A stretch of 64,000 bases of DNA, from assembly GCF_014297365.1 (NCBI RefSeq), contig NZ_JACOQD010000001.1, positions 434,001 through 498,000 on the forward strand. Reading direction: 5' to 3'. Made by a program: the position numbers and the translations under genes. Below are positions 51,935 to 61,300 of this stretch, piece after piece; position 1 is the first letter of the stretch, and every line of letters begins with the position of its first letter. The stretch comes from Winogradskyella echinorum. GTDB taxonomy: Bacteria; Bacteroidota; Bacteroidia; Flavobacteriales; Flavobacteriaceae. A model generated the notes under the pieces. That model did not search any database. It was given only the letters and a program-made list of their open reading frames with translations, and was not told the DNA's origin.

Positions 51935-52840
51935 TTAAAAGTAACCTTGTTTTTTACGATCTTCCATTGCTGTTTCGGCGCGTTTATCATCTGCGCGTCC
52001 ACCTCTTTCAGTAGTTCTTGTTGTTGCAATTTCTTCAATAATTTTATCTAAGTTATCAGCTTCAGATTCTACTGCACCTGTTATAGGCATATCTCCACAG
52101 GTACGGTAACGAATAGTCATATTTTCTACTTTTTCGCCTTCTTTAAGTTTAATAAATTCTGAATTTGCTAAAATCACACCATCTCTTACCACACAATCGC
52201 GTTGATGTGAAAAATAAAGTGATGGTAAGTCTATATTTTCTAATTTAATGTATTCCCAAACATCCATTTCTGTCCAATTAGAAATAGGAAACACTCTAAA
52301 GTGCTCTCCGTAATTTTTTCGCCCATTGAAAAGATTCCACAATTCTGGTCGTTGGTTCTTTGGATCCCACTGACCAAACTCATCTCTATGAGAAAAGAAA
52401 CGTTCTTTTGCACGTGCTTTTTCCTCATCACGTCTTGCTCCACCCATTGCTGCATCTACTTTATATTCTTCGAGCGTATCTAAAAGCGAAACAATTTGCA
52501 AAGAATTACGAGAGGCATCTGCACCTGTTTCTTCTTTAGCACGTCCTTTGTCTATAGCCTCTTGCACAGAACCCACAATAAGTTTAACTCCTAATTTTTC
52601 AACTAGGTTATCTCGAAATTCAATAGTTTCTGGGAAATTATGTCCAGTATCAATATGAATTAAAGGAAATGGAATCTTCGCAGGATAAAATGCTTTTTTA
52701 GCTAAATGGGTTAACAATATAGAATCCTTACCACCAGAAAACAATAATACTGGATTTTCGAATTGCGCAGCAATCTCTCGAATTACAAAAATCGCTTCCG
52801 ATTCTAATTCTTTTAAGTGATTAATCACATAATTACTCAT
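51935..52840 (-). CDS. cysD: Sulfate adenylyltransferase subunit 2
   Basis: A 301-residue ATP pyrophosphatase (PP-loop) that makes APS. SGGKDSILLTHLAKKAF holds the PP-loop at residues 35-40. IDTGHNFPETIEFRD, AFMGGARRDEEKARAKER-type sequence (AAMGGARRDEEKARAK) and TEMDVWEYIKLENI are typical of CysD. The C-terminal tail is ERGGRADDKRAETAMEDRKK, and GYF ends the protein. It forms a heterodimer with CysN. It overlaps cysC by four bases, so the order cysC-cysD-cysN-cysQ is a tight unit. Confidence 0.95.
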   Translation of the reverse strand: MSNYVINHLKELESEAIFVIREIAAQFENPVLLFSGGKDSILLTHLAKKAFYPAKIPFPLIHIDTGHNFPETIEFRDNLVEKLGVKLIVGSVQEAIDKGRAKEETGADASRNSLQIVSLLDTLEEYKVDAAMGGARRDEEKARAKERFFSHRDEFGQWDPKNQRPELWNLFNGRKNYGEHFRVFPISNWTEMDVWEYIKLENIDLPSLYFSHQRDCVVRDGVILANSEFIKLKEGEKVENMTIRYRTCGDMPITGAVESEADNLDKIIEEIATTRTTERGGRADDKRAETAMEDRKKQGYF

Positions 52841-53436
52841 ATTTCTAATTTTAATTTTTGAATAATAAAGTTTAAAACTGTTTGAGTGGAGTCTTCAACA
52901 GACTGATTATCTGTTATTATTTCTAAATCTGGATTTTTTGGTGCTTCATAAGGAGCTGAAATACCTGTCATATTCTTTATTTCCCCTGATCTTGCTTTTT
53001 TATACAATCCTTTAACATCTCTTTTTTCACATTCTTCCAAAGATGTATTTACATAGATTTCAATAAAATTATCTGTACCAACAATACTTTTTATATTTTC
53101 TCTGTCCTTTATATAGGGTGACACAAATGCTGCTAAAGTAATAACACCTGCATTAATCATTAAATGCCCAATTTCGGCAATGCGTCTAATATTTTCAGTA
53201 CGATCTTCAGGAGAAAAACTAAGGTCTTTATTAATTCCTTGTCTTATATTATCACCGTCTAAACTAAATGTAGAAATTCCTTTTTTATGAAGCTCTACTT
53301 CTACTAAATTGGCTAAAGTAGACTTACCCGAACCCGACAAACCAGTAAACCATATTAAAAAAGAACGATGATCATTCAGTTTTTCACGATCCGCTTTAGT
53401 TATTTTATAATCTTGCCTAATGGTATTTAAACTCAT
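52837..53436 (-). CDS. cysC: Adenylylsulfate kinase
   Basis: A 199-residue kinase that phosphorylates APS to PAPS. The P-loop is GLSGSGKSTLANLVE (residues 32-39). SLDGDNIRQGINKDLSFSPEDR is the substrate-binding loop, and KGLYKKARSGEIKNMTGI with YEAPKNPDLEI follows. All family positions are intact. It is the second gene of a five-gene minus-strand operon; no fused sulfurylase. Since no PAPS reductase is nearby, the PAPS produced may be meant for sulfotransferases. Confidence 0.95.
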   Translation of the reverse strand: MSLNTIRQDYKITKADREKLNDHRSFLIWFTGLSGSGKSTLANLVEVELHKKGISTFSLDGDNIRQGINKDLSFSPEDRTENIRRIAEIGHLMINAGVITLAAFVSPYIKDRENIKSIVGTDNFIEIYVNTSLEECEKRDVKGLYKKARSGEIKNMTGISAPYEAPKNPDLEIITDNQSVEDSTQTVLNFIIQKLKLEI

Positions 53437-53450
53437 TGCAATTTATTTTT

Positions 53451-53855
53451 TTAACGTTTTTTTCTGTTATCTAAACCAAAGTCAATTCGATACCATAATT
53501 TCTCATGACCATAATACAATAGCATCTTAGTAATTATCTCTGCACCTCCAATTTTTATTCCGGTTAATGGATTACCTGTTATTATCCAACTTAATACAAT
53601 GGTATCCAAAGTACCTACAGCTCTCCAAGAAAAAGTTTTTAAAATATGGCGTTTATTTGAAGACTTTACTTTCGATTTATACCAAAGCCTTTCATGCACA
53701 TAATACAAGACCATCTTAGTTACTAATTCAAAAACACCAATTTGAAAACCAACAGTGATATCATTTGATATAAACCAGGACAAAAGAAATGTATCTAATG
53801 TACCCAAAATACGCCATGTAATTGTTTTGGCTATATGGCGTTTACTGAATTTCAA
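53451..53855 (-). CDS. Membrane protein with two tandem DUF2061-like repeats
   Basis: A 134-residue inner membrane protein with an internal duplication. The first half (residues 5-61: KRHIAKTITWRILGTLDTFL then LSWF...KMVLYYVHERLWYK) and second half (residues 68-124: KRHILKTFSWRAVGTLDTIV then LSWI...KMLLYYGHEKLWYR) match position by position, each with two short hydrophobic segments. Single DUF2061 domains, as in COG3205, often adjoin APS kinase genes, so a role in sulfate/PAPS handling or transport is possible but unproven. It is the first gene of the operon, 14 bases upstream of cysC, with a -7 box before it. Confidence 0.85.
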   Translation of the reverse strand: MKFSKRHIAKTITWRILGTLDTFLLSWFISNDITVGFQIGVFELVTKMVLYYVHERLWYKSKVKSSNKRHILKTFSWRAVGTLDTIVLSWIITGNPLTGIKIGGAEIITKMLLYYGHEKLWYRIDFGLDNRKKR

Positions 53856-53886
53856 CTTTATTTAAATAATCAAATTTTTATACATG

Positions 53887-53894
53887 CAAAATTA
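53887..53894 (-). promoter_or_regulatory. -7 box of the sulfate-activation operon
   Basis: The minus strand reads TAATTTTG followed by C, a full consensus match 31 bases before the DUF2061 gene. A TTG triplet lies 22 bases further upstream. Confidence 0.45.
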
Positions 53895-54221
53895 ACATAT
53901 AAATACAACTTATAAACAATGTTCTTAAATAATGGATATCACCATCACAATTTTTACATTTAAATCAAAAAAAAGAGAGAAAACTTTAGATTTCGAAATA
54001 ATAAATAAGATCTATGAATTATTTATTATTTGTAAAACACTTATCAACTAAAATAATTAGAATTACACTATTAATTATATTATGAAGAAGTTGAAAAAAA
54101 AACTATAAAAAAGTTTCTTATAAGATTTCAAAAAAAAACGCAATTTTAATGAAAATAGCTACAAATGTAAGAAAATTACCTCGTTAAAACCCCGTTTGTC
54201 TAGGAAATTTTACATAGAAAG
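53895..54221. other. AT-rich intergenic region between the sulfate operon and a T9SS cargo gene
   Basis: About 330 bases, strongly AT-rich, with no reading frame worth reporting. It separates divergent transcription units. I see long A runs but no strong hairpin. Confidence 0.6.
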
Positions 54222-54251
54222 TTTGTTTATTCGCAAATTTTACTACCTTTG
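54222..54251 (+). promoter_or_regulatory. Complete Bacteroidota promoter of the first giant T9SS cargo gene
   Basis: TTTG at 54222-54225, an 18-base spacer, and TACCTTTG at 54244-54251. This is the best full promoter in the window, with both boxes and normal spacing, 77 bases before the start codon. Confidence 0.68.
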
Positions 54252-54328
54252 GACACCCTCTATATATTAAACACTTAAGTGATAAAAAATATAAATATTA
54301 AAGTGTTTAGATTAAAATTTATGAAATT

Positions 54329-57300
54329 ATGAAAAAGACTTACTTTTTATTAATGGCTTTATCTTTTGTAATATTTGGATTTGGTCAGACTATTGTAACT
54401 GTTGATCGTCCTAATATTTCAGGACCGACAAATACAGATAATGTTGCTTCTGTATCTTCCGTTGGTTTTACTCGAGGCGCAGGTGTTGATCAAAGTACCG
54501 CAAATGCTAACTTTACTTCCAGAAATTGGACCGTTGGAGCTGATCAAGCTACTGCAGAAACTAATAATGACTATATTGAATGGTCTACAACTGCTAGTAC
54601 AACCTTTGAAATCACTTTAGATGAATTAGATATTAGACTAAGAAGAAACACAAATGGACCAAGTAATTGGCAAATTTTTTACAGCCTAGATGGTTTTGCT
54701 ACAGCTGGTGTACCTCTTGCTGGTGTGCAAACTTTAGCAGCAAATACAAATACAAATTTCAATCTTCCAAGCTTAGGAATTTTATCTGGCCCTTCTGGCA
54801 CAATAACTTTTAGATTATATGCATGGGGTTCAACTACTAATGCTGGTATTTTACGTATTTTACCTAATACATCATGGTCAATATCTGGAAGTGTACCATC
54901 GCCAGGATTAAGACTTGTTGGTAGTGTTGCAACAACATCATTAAATAGTATTGATTCTGATATAACCACACTAACATTACCAGGTGTTCCTGACTCTAAT
55001 ATTGACTACACATCATTTAATGCCACTTCTGGATTAACCGTTTTTCCAAGCGCAAACTCCAAAGCAATAGGAGCTTTTACAATTAGAGATGGTGGAGCTG
55101 CAGCCTCTGATTCAGACATTGATGCCACAATTTTAAGTTCAATTGAATTTGAAGTAGCCAATAGTGAAAACATTGCTGCTTTAGCTATTTTTGATGGTTT
55201 TGCTAATATAGCAGAGGTTACTACAGTTACTGACTTTACGAATTTCACTGGCTTAAACTTAATAGCTCCAGATAACGGAACAAAAGATTTTTATGTATTT
55301 GCAACTTTTAAATCTGTTGTAACTGATAATGACCAAATTCAATTAACTGTTAATTCTGTAACAACACCTGCAGCCGGAAGTTCACTTTTTGCAACAGCTA
55401 ATGCAGGTGGAGCAGCAACGTCAATAGCTGGTGATGATAACCGTATTGAAGTTACTGCGAGTCAATTTGTATTTCAACAACAGCCAACTGATGGTAATCA
55501 AGGAGAGGTAATGGTACCTTTTCCAACCATTTCTGCCGTAGATGCTAATTTAAATAAAGATTTAGATGCAAATATTACTGGTATTAGTATTGCAACTACG
55601 CCAGCTAGTAGTATTGTTGCAGAAACATATGATATGGTTAGCGGTGAGGCTATTTTAGACAATGTTTTATTCACAGATACAGAAACTGGAATAAGCTTAG
55701 TAGCTACCGCACCAGGTCTTTCTGGTACTAGTAGCACATTTGATATTGGAGGACCACTTGTAAATATTGTAGAGCAAAATTTTGATACAGCTACAGGTTG
55801 GACATACACAAGTGATACTGCCTTTTTTGGAACTGTTGCTGACTGGGGAGATACTTTAGGGTATTTTGGTGAAATAGCCTTAGCCGATGCTGCACCAATA
55901 AATAATGTTCTATTTTCTGATGAGATACTTGGAGAAAATGACTTAAATGATACAAATAACCCATTTGCTGTTATAACGTTTACTGATATAGATGTTAGTT
56001 CTTATTCGAATATTAATATTCTTTTTGATTGGCAAGTTGTTGGTTATAACAATAATGCTAACGACATTCAATACCGCCTTGTTTACAATGGTAGTACAGC
56101 TGGTACTGGTGGTTGGCAAACTGTATTTGATGGAAATGGCCCTATCAACGACGATCAAGGAAGGGTAAAAATCTCAATACCAGACGGAAATTCTACTGTT
56201 GGTATTCAAGTACGATTAAGAAACAACAGAGCTGCTGGTTATTCTGGTTTTGATAACTTTAGATTGGTTAGTGAATTCGATGGTTTGATTTACAGTGGTG
56301 GTAATTGGGCAAATGGTATTGCTCCAGATGCAACTACAGGAGCTCAAGATGCTTTGGTTTTAGATGGAAGCTATAATGTTGGTACTAATATTGAAATTGA
56401 TAATTTAATTATTAATAATGGTGCTACAATTACAGTCGCTTTTGGTCAGTCTATAACGGCTAATTCTGGTATAATTAATAACGGAACGTTAGAATTAAAT
56501 TCTGTTTCAACTTCATATTCTAGTTTAATTACAGATAATGTTAGTGGAGAGGTAGTTTACAACCGTCACGTCAACCAATTTGCAGACTCTGATTCTTCAA
56601 CAGGAAATAATGATTTTATTTCGGCGCCTGTAACTAATAGTGCTCAAACATTTTTAGCTCTAAGAACAGCTAATCCAGATATACCTTCTGGAAACATTGG
56701 AGGAGTCTTTTCATATTTATTTGGCCCTTTTGATAATGACGCCAATACTTATGTGAATTACACAGCCGCAGATGATAGTTCAATTATAACATCTGGTATA
56801 GGATATAGAACTGCATCTCTACAACCTACTGGATCTACATTTAGATTTGTTGGTGATGTAGAAACAGGATCACTTTCTGTACCTATTACTGTCGGTACAA
56901 GTAATATTTTTAATCTTGTAGGTAATCCTTATCCTTCTTATATTTTACTTGATGAGTTTTTATTAGCTAACAATAGTGAATTAGATCCTGCAAATTCAGG
57001 TGTATATGGCTATGACGGCTCTGCAACAGATGGTTATACTATTTGGAACCAAGCTTATTCAGACGCTAACCCTACTGCTGTTATGACACCAGGACAAGGC
57101 TTCCTTTTAGCATCTAAAACTGGTGGTGGAACAATTAGTTTTACACCTGCTATGAGATCTACGGGTACAACAGATGATTTTATTTCAGGAAGACCTAATG
57201 GACAAAACTTAGCGCATGTAAAGCTTCAATTATCAAAAGAGGATTCATCATCTTACAATACCGATATCTATTTTAATGACAATGCATCATTAGGTATGGA

Positions 57301-57898
57301 TTCTGGTTATGATTCTGCAATGTATAGTGATGACACACCATCATTTGCAATGTATTCTCATTTAGTTGAAAACAATTCTGGCAAAGACATGGCAGTACAA
57401 TCGGTTAGTTATGGTGATTTAGATAATGTAACTATTCCTTTAGGAATTAATCTTACTCAAGGTGAACAAGCTGTAATAAGTATTTTTGAAAATAATATAC
57501 CTGAAGGTGTAAACGTAATTCTAGAAGATAATGTTACTAATACATTTACAAATTTACTAACAAGTGACTACACCTTTACACCTAACTCTACTTTAACGGA
57601 TACAGGTCGTTTTTACCTTCATTTCTCACGTGGAATATTAAGTACAACTGATAATGTATTTAACGGTTTAGAGATTTACACTAATGCAAATCCTAAGCAG
57701 ATTGTAGTTAAAGGTCAGTTAGCAGCTAATACAACATTTAATCTTTATGATTTACAAGGTCGCTTAGTAAATACGCAATCATTAAATACTGAAAACACAA
57801 CAAATAGAGTTGATGGTTCAAATTTAACTGCTGGTGTTTATGTTGTACAATTAGAAAGTAATAATGGGAATAAAACCCAAAAAGTGATTTTAAAATAA
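54329..57898 (+). CDS. Giant secreted T9SS cargo protein, surface/adhesin-like
   Basis: A 1189-residue secreted protein. Residues 1-20 are a signal peptide (ending GFGQ). N-terminal beta-rich domains follow, rich in Ser, Thr, Asn and Asp, with ITFRLYAWGS and VFQQQPTDGNQGEV, and a likely jelly-roll domain around residues 480-645 (EQNFDTATGWTYTSDTAF and NINILFDWQVVGYNN). From residue 740 a module of about 450 residues (NLVGNPYPSY, TPGQGFLLASK, SHLVENNSGKDM, TGRFYLHFS) is shared with the next gene. The type A T9SS sorting signal is at the end: FNLYDLQGRLVN, LTAGVYVVQLES, TQKVILK. No enzymatic motif is visible; adhesion or matrix function is inferred. Confidence 0.85.
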   Translation: MKKTYFLLMALSFVIFGFGQTIVTVDRPNISGPTNTDNVASVSSVGFTRGAGVDQSTANANFTSRNWTVGADQATAETNNDYIEWSTTASTTFEITLDELDIRLRRNTNGPSNWQIFYSLDGFATAGVPLAGVQTLAANTNTNFNLPSLGILSGPSGTITFRLYAWGSTTNAGILRILPNTSWSISGSVPSPGLRLVGSVATTSLNSIDSDITTLTLPGVPDSNIDYTSFNATSGLTVFPSANSKAIGAFTIRDGGAAASDSDIDATILSSIEFEVANSENIAALAIFDGFANIAEVTTVTDFTNFTGLNLIAPDNGTKDFYVFATFKSVVTDNDQIQLTVNSVTTPAAGSSLFATANAGGAATSIAGDDNRIEVTASQFVFQQQPTDGNQGEVMVPFPTISAVDANLNKDLDANITGISIATTPASSIVAETYDMVSGEAILDNVLFTDTETGISLVATAPGLSGTSSTFDIGGPLVNIVEQNFDTATGWTYTSDTAFFGTVADWGDTLGYFGEIALADAAPINNVLFSDEILGENDLNDTNNPFAVITFTDIDVSSYSNINILFDWQVVGYNNNANDIQYRLVYNGSTAGTGGWQTVFDGNGPINDDQGRVKISIPDGNSTVGIQVRLRNNRAAGYSGFDNFRLVSEFDGLIYSGGNWANGIAPDATTGAQDALVLDGSYNVGTNIEIDNLIINNGATITVAFGQSITANSGIINNGTLELNSVSTSYSSLITDNVSGEVVYNRHVNQFADSDSSTGNNDFISAPVTNSAQTFLALRTANPDIPSGNIGGVFSYLFGPFDNDANTYVNYTAADDSSIITSGIGYRTASLQPTGSTFRFVGDVETGSLSVPITVGTSNIFNLVGNPYPSYILLDEFLLANNSELDPANSGVYGYDGSATDGYTIWNQAYSDANPTAVMTPGQGFLLASKTGGGTISFTPAMRSTGTTDDFISGRPNGQNLAHVKLQLSKEDSSSYNTDIYFNDNASLGMDSGYDSAMYSDDTPSFAMYSHLVENNSGKDMAVQSVSYGDLDNVTIPLGINLTQGEQAVISIFENNIPEGVNVILEDNVTNTFTNLLTSDYTFTPNSTLTDTGRFYLHFSRGILSTTDNVFNGLEIYTNANPKQIVVKGQLAANTTFNLYDLQGRLVNTQSLNTENTTNRVDGSNLTAGVYVVQLESNNGNKTQKVILK

Positions 57899-58163
57899 TT
57901 TTATAAAATTATTAACAATTTTAAAAAGCGCATCTATGAAGATGCGCTTTTTTTATATCCATATAAAGTGATTAAATTATTTTATTACACTTAAAAGACT
58001 CAACATCAGAATTCTAATTTTTTCAAAATTAATTTTCGTTGTAAGATTTTTTTTAACATATTTTAACAATTATCTACTTAAAATAAAAGTTAAACAAACC
58101 TTTTCTTAAAGCTAAATTAACAGACTGTTAATATCTAAATCGCGCTTCAACTCTACGTTTCCC
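57899..58163 (+). other. Intergenic region with terminator after the first cargo gene
   Basis: Contains the terminator at 57923-57954, then AT-rich sequence with no gene. The promoter box of the next cargo gene begins at its end. Confidence 0.6.
57923..57954 (+). terminator. Terminator after the first giant cargo gene
   Basis: An 11-base perfect stem, AAAGCGCATCT paired with AGATGCGCTTT, around an ATGA loop, extended by A and T runs and followed by TTTTTT. Confidence 0.92.
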
Positions 58164-58171
58164 TATATTTG
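58164..58171 (+). promoter_or_regulatory. -7 box of the second giant cargo gene
   Basis: TATATTTG followed by C is a full consensus match, giving a leader of about 140 bases before the start at 58317. No gene lies in that leader. A TACCCC(TTATCC) stretch right after it has no clear meaning. Confidence 0.55.
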
Positions 58172-58316
58172 CTACCCCTTATCCTTAAAGGCTTAGCCAA
58201 GTTTTTATTATTTAATGTTAAATGAAACATTATTCAAACACAATTTGTGAAATCATATAAACAAATTTTTTTTGTGTTTTTACTCAAATTGTGTTTTAAC
58301 TATAATTATTTCATAA

Positions 58317-61300
58317 ATGAAAAAAAATTACACGTTTTTAATACTTCTTTTTATAAGTGGTTTAGGGTATGGGCAGACAGTTTTATGGGTTGAGGATTTT
58401 GAAACTGACGGAGATTCGGGTTCAAGATATACCTCATCTAACACGTTTGATGATGGATCTAATGATCATTTTGGAAGAACAAATGGTGGAAATATAAGCG
58501 GAACCTACAATTCACCTAGTAATACATTTTTTTGGGCCGGTGAGGATTTAGACGATAATGGTGGAGATGGTTTACCAACTAAGACCATAACTTTCAATTC
58601 GATAAACATTTCTGGATACAATGACATCACTTTTAAAGGTCTATTTGCTTCTGGAAATGGTGGCTCTGGTTGGGATTCATCTGACATATTATATATTGAG
58701 TACAGTTTAGATGGAGGAACATATCAAAAATTTATTCAATTTGCTTCACCAACTTCAGGTTCTAATTCAGGTTTAAATTTTGACTCTAATTTAGATGGTA
58801 CAGGTGATGGATCTGCTATTACAACAACATTTACAGAATACTCTTCTTCCCTTGGCATAACAGGAAATACAATTCAATTAAGATTATTTGTTAGTGCAAA
58901 CTCTGCTAGTGAAGAATTTGCCTTTGACAATTTTATAATAGAAGGTACAGCAAGCTCAACTTGCCCAGATATCACCAATTTAACCGTTGATAGTTTCACA
59001 GAAACTTCTGCAGAAATTAGCTGGACAGCTGGAAGCAGTGAAACCTCATGGGAAATAGTTGTACAACCTGAAGGAATTGGTACACCTAGTGGTTCTGGAA
59101 CTGTAACGATTACTAATCCACATACTCAAATAAGTTTAACTCCAGATACCGACTATGAAGTATTTGTTAGAGCAAATTGCGGCGTGGTAGATGGTTATAG
59201 CAATTGGGTTGGTCCAGTTCTTTTTACAACTTTAGCCACATGTCCAGAAGTTACAGATTTAACAATCGATAGCTTTACAGATACATCTGCAAATATTAGT
59301 TGGACAGCGGGTGGTACTGAAACGGATTGGGAAATAATTATACAAAACGAAGGAGCAGGTTTTCCTAGTAGTTCGGGTACAGCTACAACAACAAACAATC
59401 CTCACATTGCTTCTGGATTAACCCAATTCACAGCATATGAAGTTTATGTTAGAGCAAATTGCGGTATAACTGATGGCTTTAGTAATTGGGTGGGACCAGT
59501 TCTTTTCTCAACTATAGCAACACCAATAACAAGTTTTCCATATAATGAAAATTTTGAATCTAGCAATGGAGGTTGGACCGCAGATAATACCACTAACGGA
59601 AGTTGGGAATTAGGTCCACCAACAAACACAATAATTAATAGCGCTGATTCTGGTGTAAATGCATGGGTAACAAATTTAGATGGAGATTATAATGCCGACG
59701 AGGATTCTTCAGTAATTAGCCCTGTTTTTAATTTTTCTACCATAACCACTCCAGTAATAGAGTTTAGCATTTGGTGGAATTCAGAATCTGGATGGGACGG
59801 AATGGTTTTGCAATCGTCAATCGATAATGGTACTACTTGGCAAAATGTTGGTGCTTTTAATGATCCAAACAACTGGTTTAATGATAATGATATAGACGCT
59901 AATCCAGGTGGGCAATTAATTGGCTGGACTGGCAGAGAAGAAAGTAGCAGCGATGGTTCATACGGATGGGTTACAGCAATTAATAATTTAACAGGCTTAG
60001 GTGGACAAAGTAATGTATTGCTACGTGTAGCTTTTGCTTCAGATGGATCTTTTCAAGATGAAGGTGTTGCTTTTGATAGTGTAAATATATATGAACAGAC
60101 CTGTAATATTTCAGATTCTGGATTAGCAAATATAACTTGTAACGATAACGGCACTCCTCTAGATGGTTCTGACGACATTACTTCATTTGAATTAAATCCT
60201 ACGGGCGATTTACTTGGAGATAGTTATTCAGTTGATATGGATGGTTTTGCTAATATTAGTACAAATCCTAATGGTCCATTTAACAATGATGTTATTTCGG
60301 GAATAACCTACGGTAGTGCTACCACATTTTATCTAGAACCAGGTAGTGCAGGTATTGGTGGAGACTTAGACGCCATCGTTCTTGATATAGATAACAACAA
60401 TTGCTTTGATATTGTAACAATTAGTGATCCTAGTAGCTGCTCATTTCCACCTTCTTTAATTTATGAAGATTTTGATGATGGCAACTTTACTGCCAACCCA
60501 ATTTGGACAGGTAATACAAGTGGTTTTTCTATTATTACAGATACAACACTACCTAATGGTAACGCTAGTACAGATGGTTCTTATCTAGCAAGTAATACAA
60601 GTCAAGGTGATCAGAGTCTTTCAATTGAAAGTAATGAAACCACTGAATGGGAGTTTTCCTTTGGCTCAGGTAGCTTCAGCCCTTCAACTTCAAACTATTT
60701 TGGAGTAATTTTAATGTCTAATGCTCCTATTTCTGGCTCAATTAACGATGCTAATTTTCAAGGTTATTTTATTAGAATTGGTGTCAATGGAGGTACAGAT
60801 CTTATAGAACTTTGGAGAAAAACAGGATCTGGACAAACTAAAGTTGGTGATTTTCCTAGTAGCCCTAATTTTGGTTCGGGAGCAATATCTAATGGTTTAA
60901 ACATAAGAATTACTAGAAGTGCTACTGGAGTATTTGAGTTATTTTATTCCACTGGTTTTGAGTATAGTTCAACCCCAACAACTTCGGCAGGTACATTAAC
61001 AAATGATGTGTACGATACGTCGTCTTATTTTGGAATTTTTCAAGAATTCGCGAATACTTCATCAAGTCGTAGAATATATTTTGATAATTTAAATATTACA
61101 CCACCTACTATTACTTATGTATATAATGGTACTTGGTCACCAAGCGACCCTAATGGCATGTCAACCTCAATAGAAGAAATGATTATTGAATCTGGAGATG
61201 CAATAATCTCTTCAAATACAGATATCAATACTGTGACTATTAATCCTGGTGCCAGTATAACCATTGACACTGGAGTAACGTTAAATGCAACATCGGTGAC

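Noticed and set aside
52240..52483. Open frames in both directions inside cysD
   Set aside because: They overlap the highly conserved cysD in other frames and show no domain or start context.
54402..56158. Several open frames antisense or in shifted frame within the first giant T9SS gene
   Set aside because: They follow from the biased, Thr/Ser/Asn-rich codons of the real gene. No signal or motif fits.
58962..59520. Direct repeat considered as mobile element or integration site
   Set aside because: It is the tandem fibronectin type III domain coding sequence, in frame within one gene.
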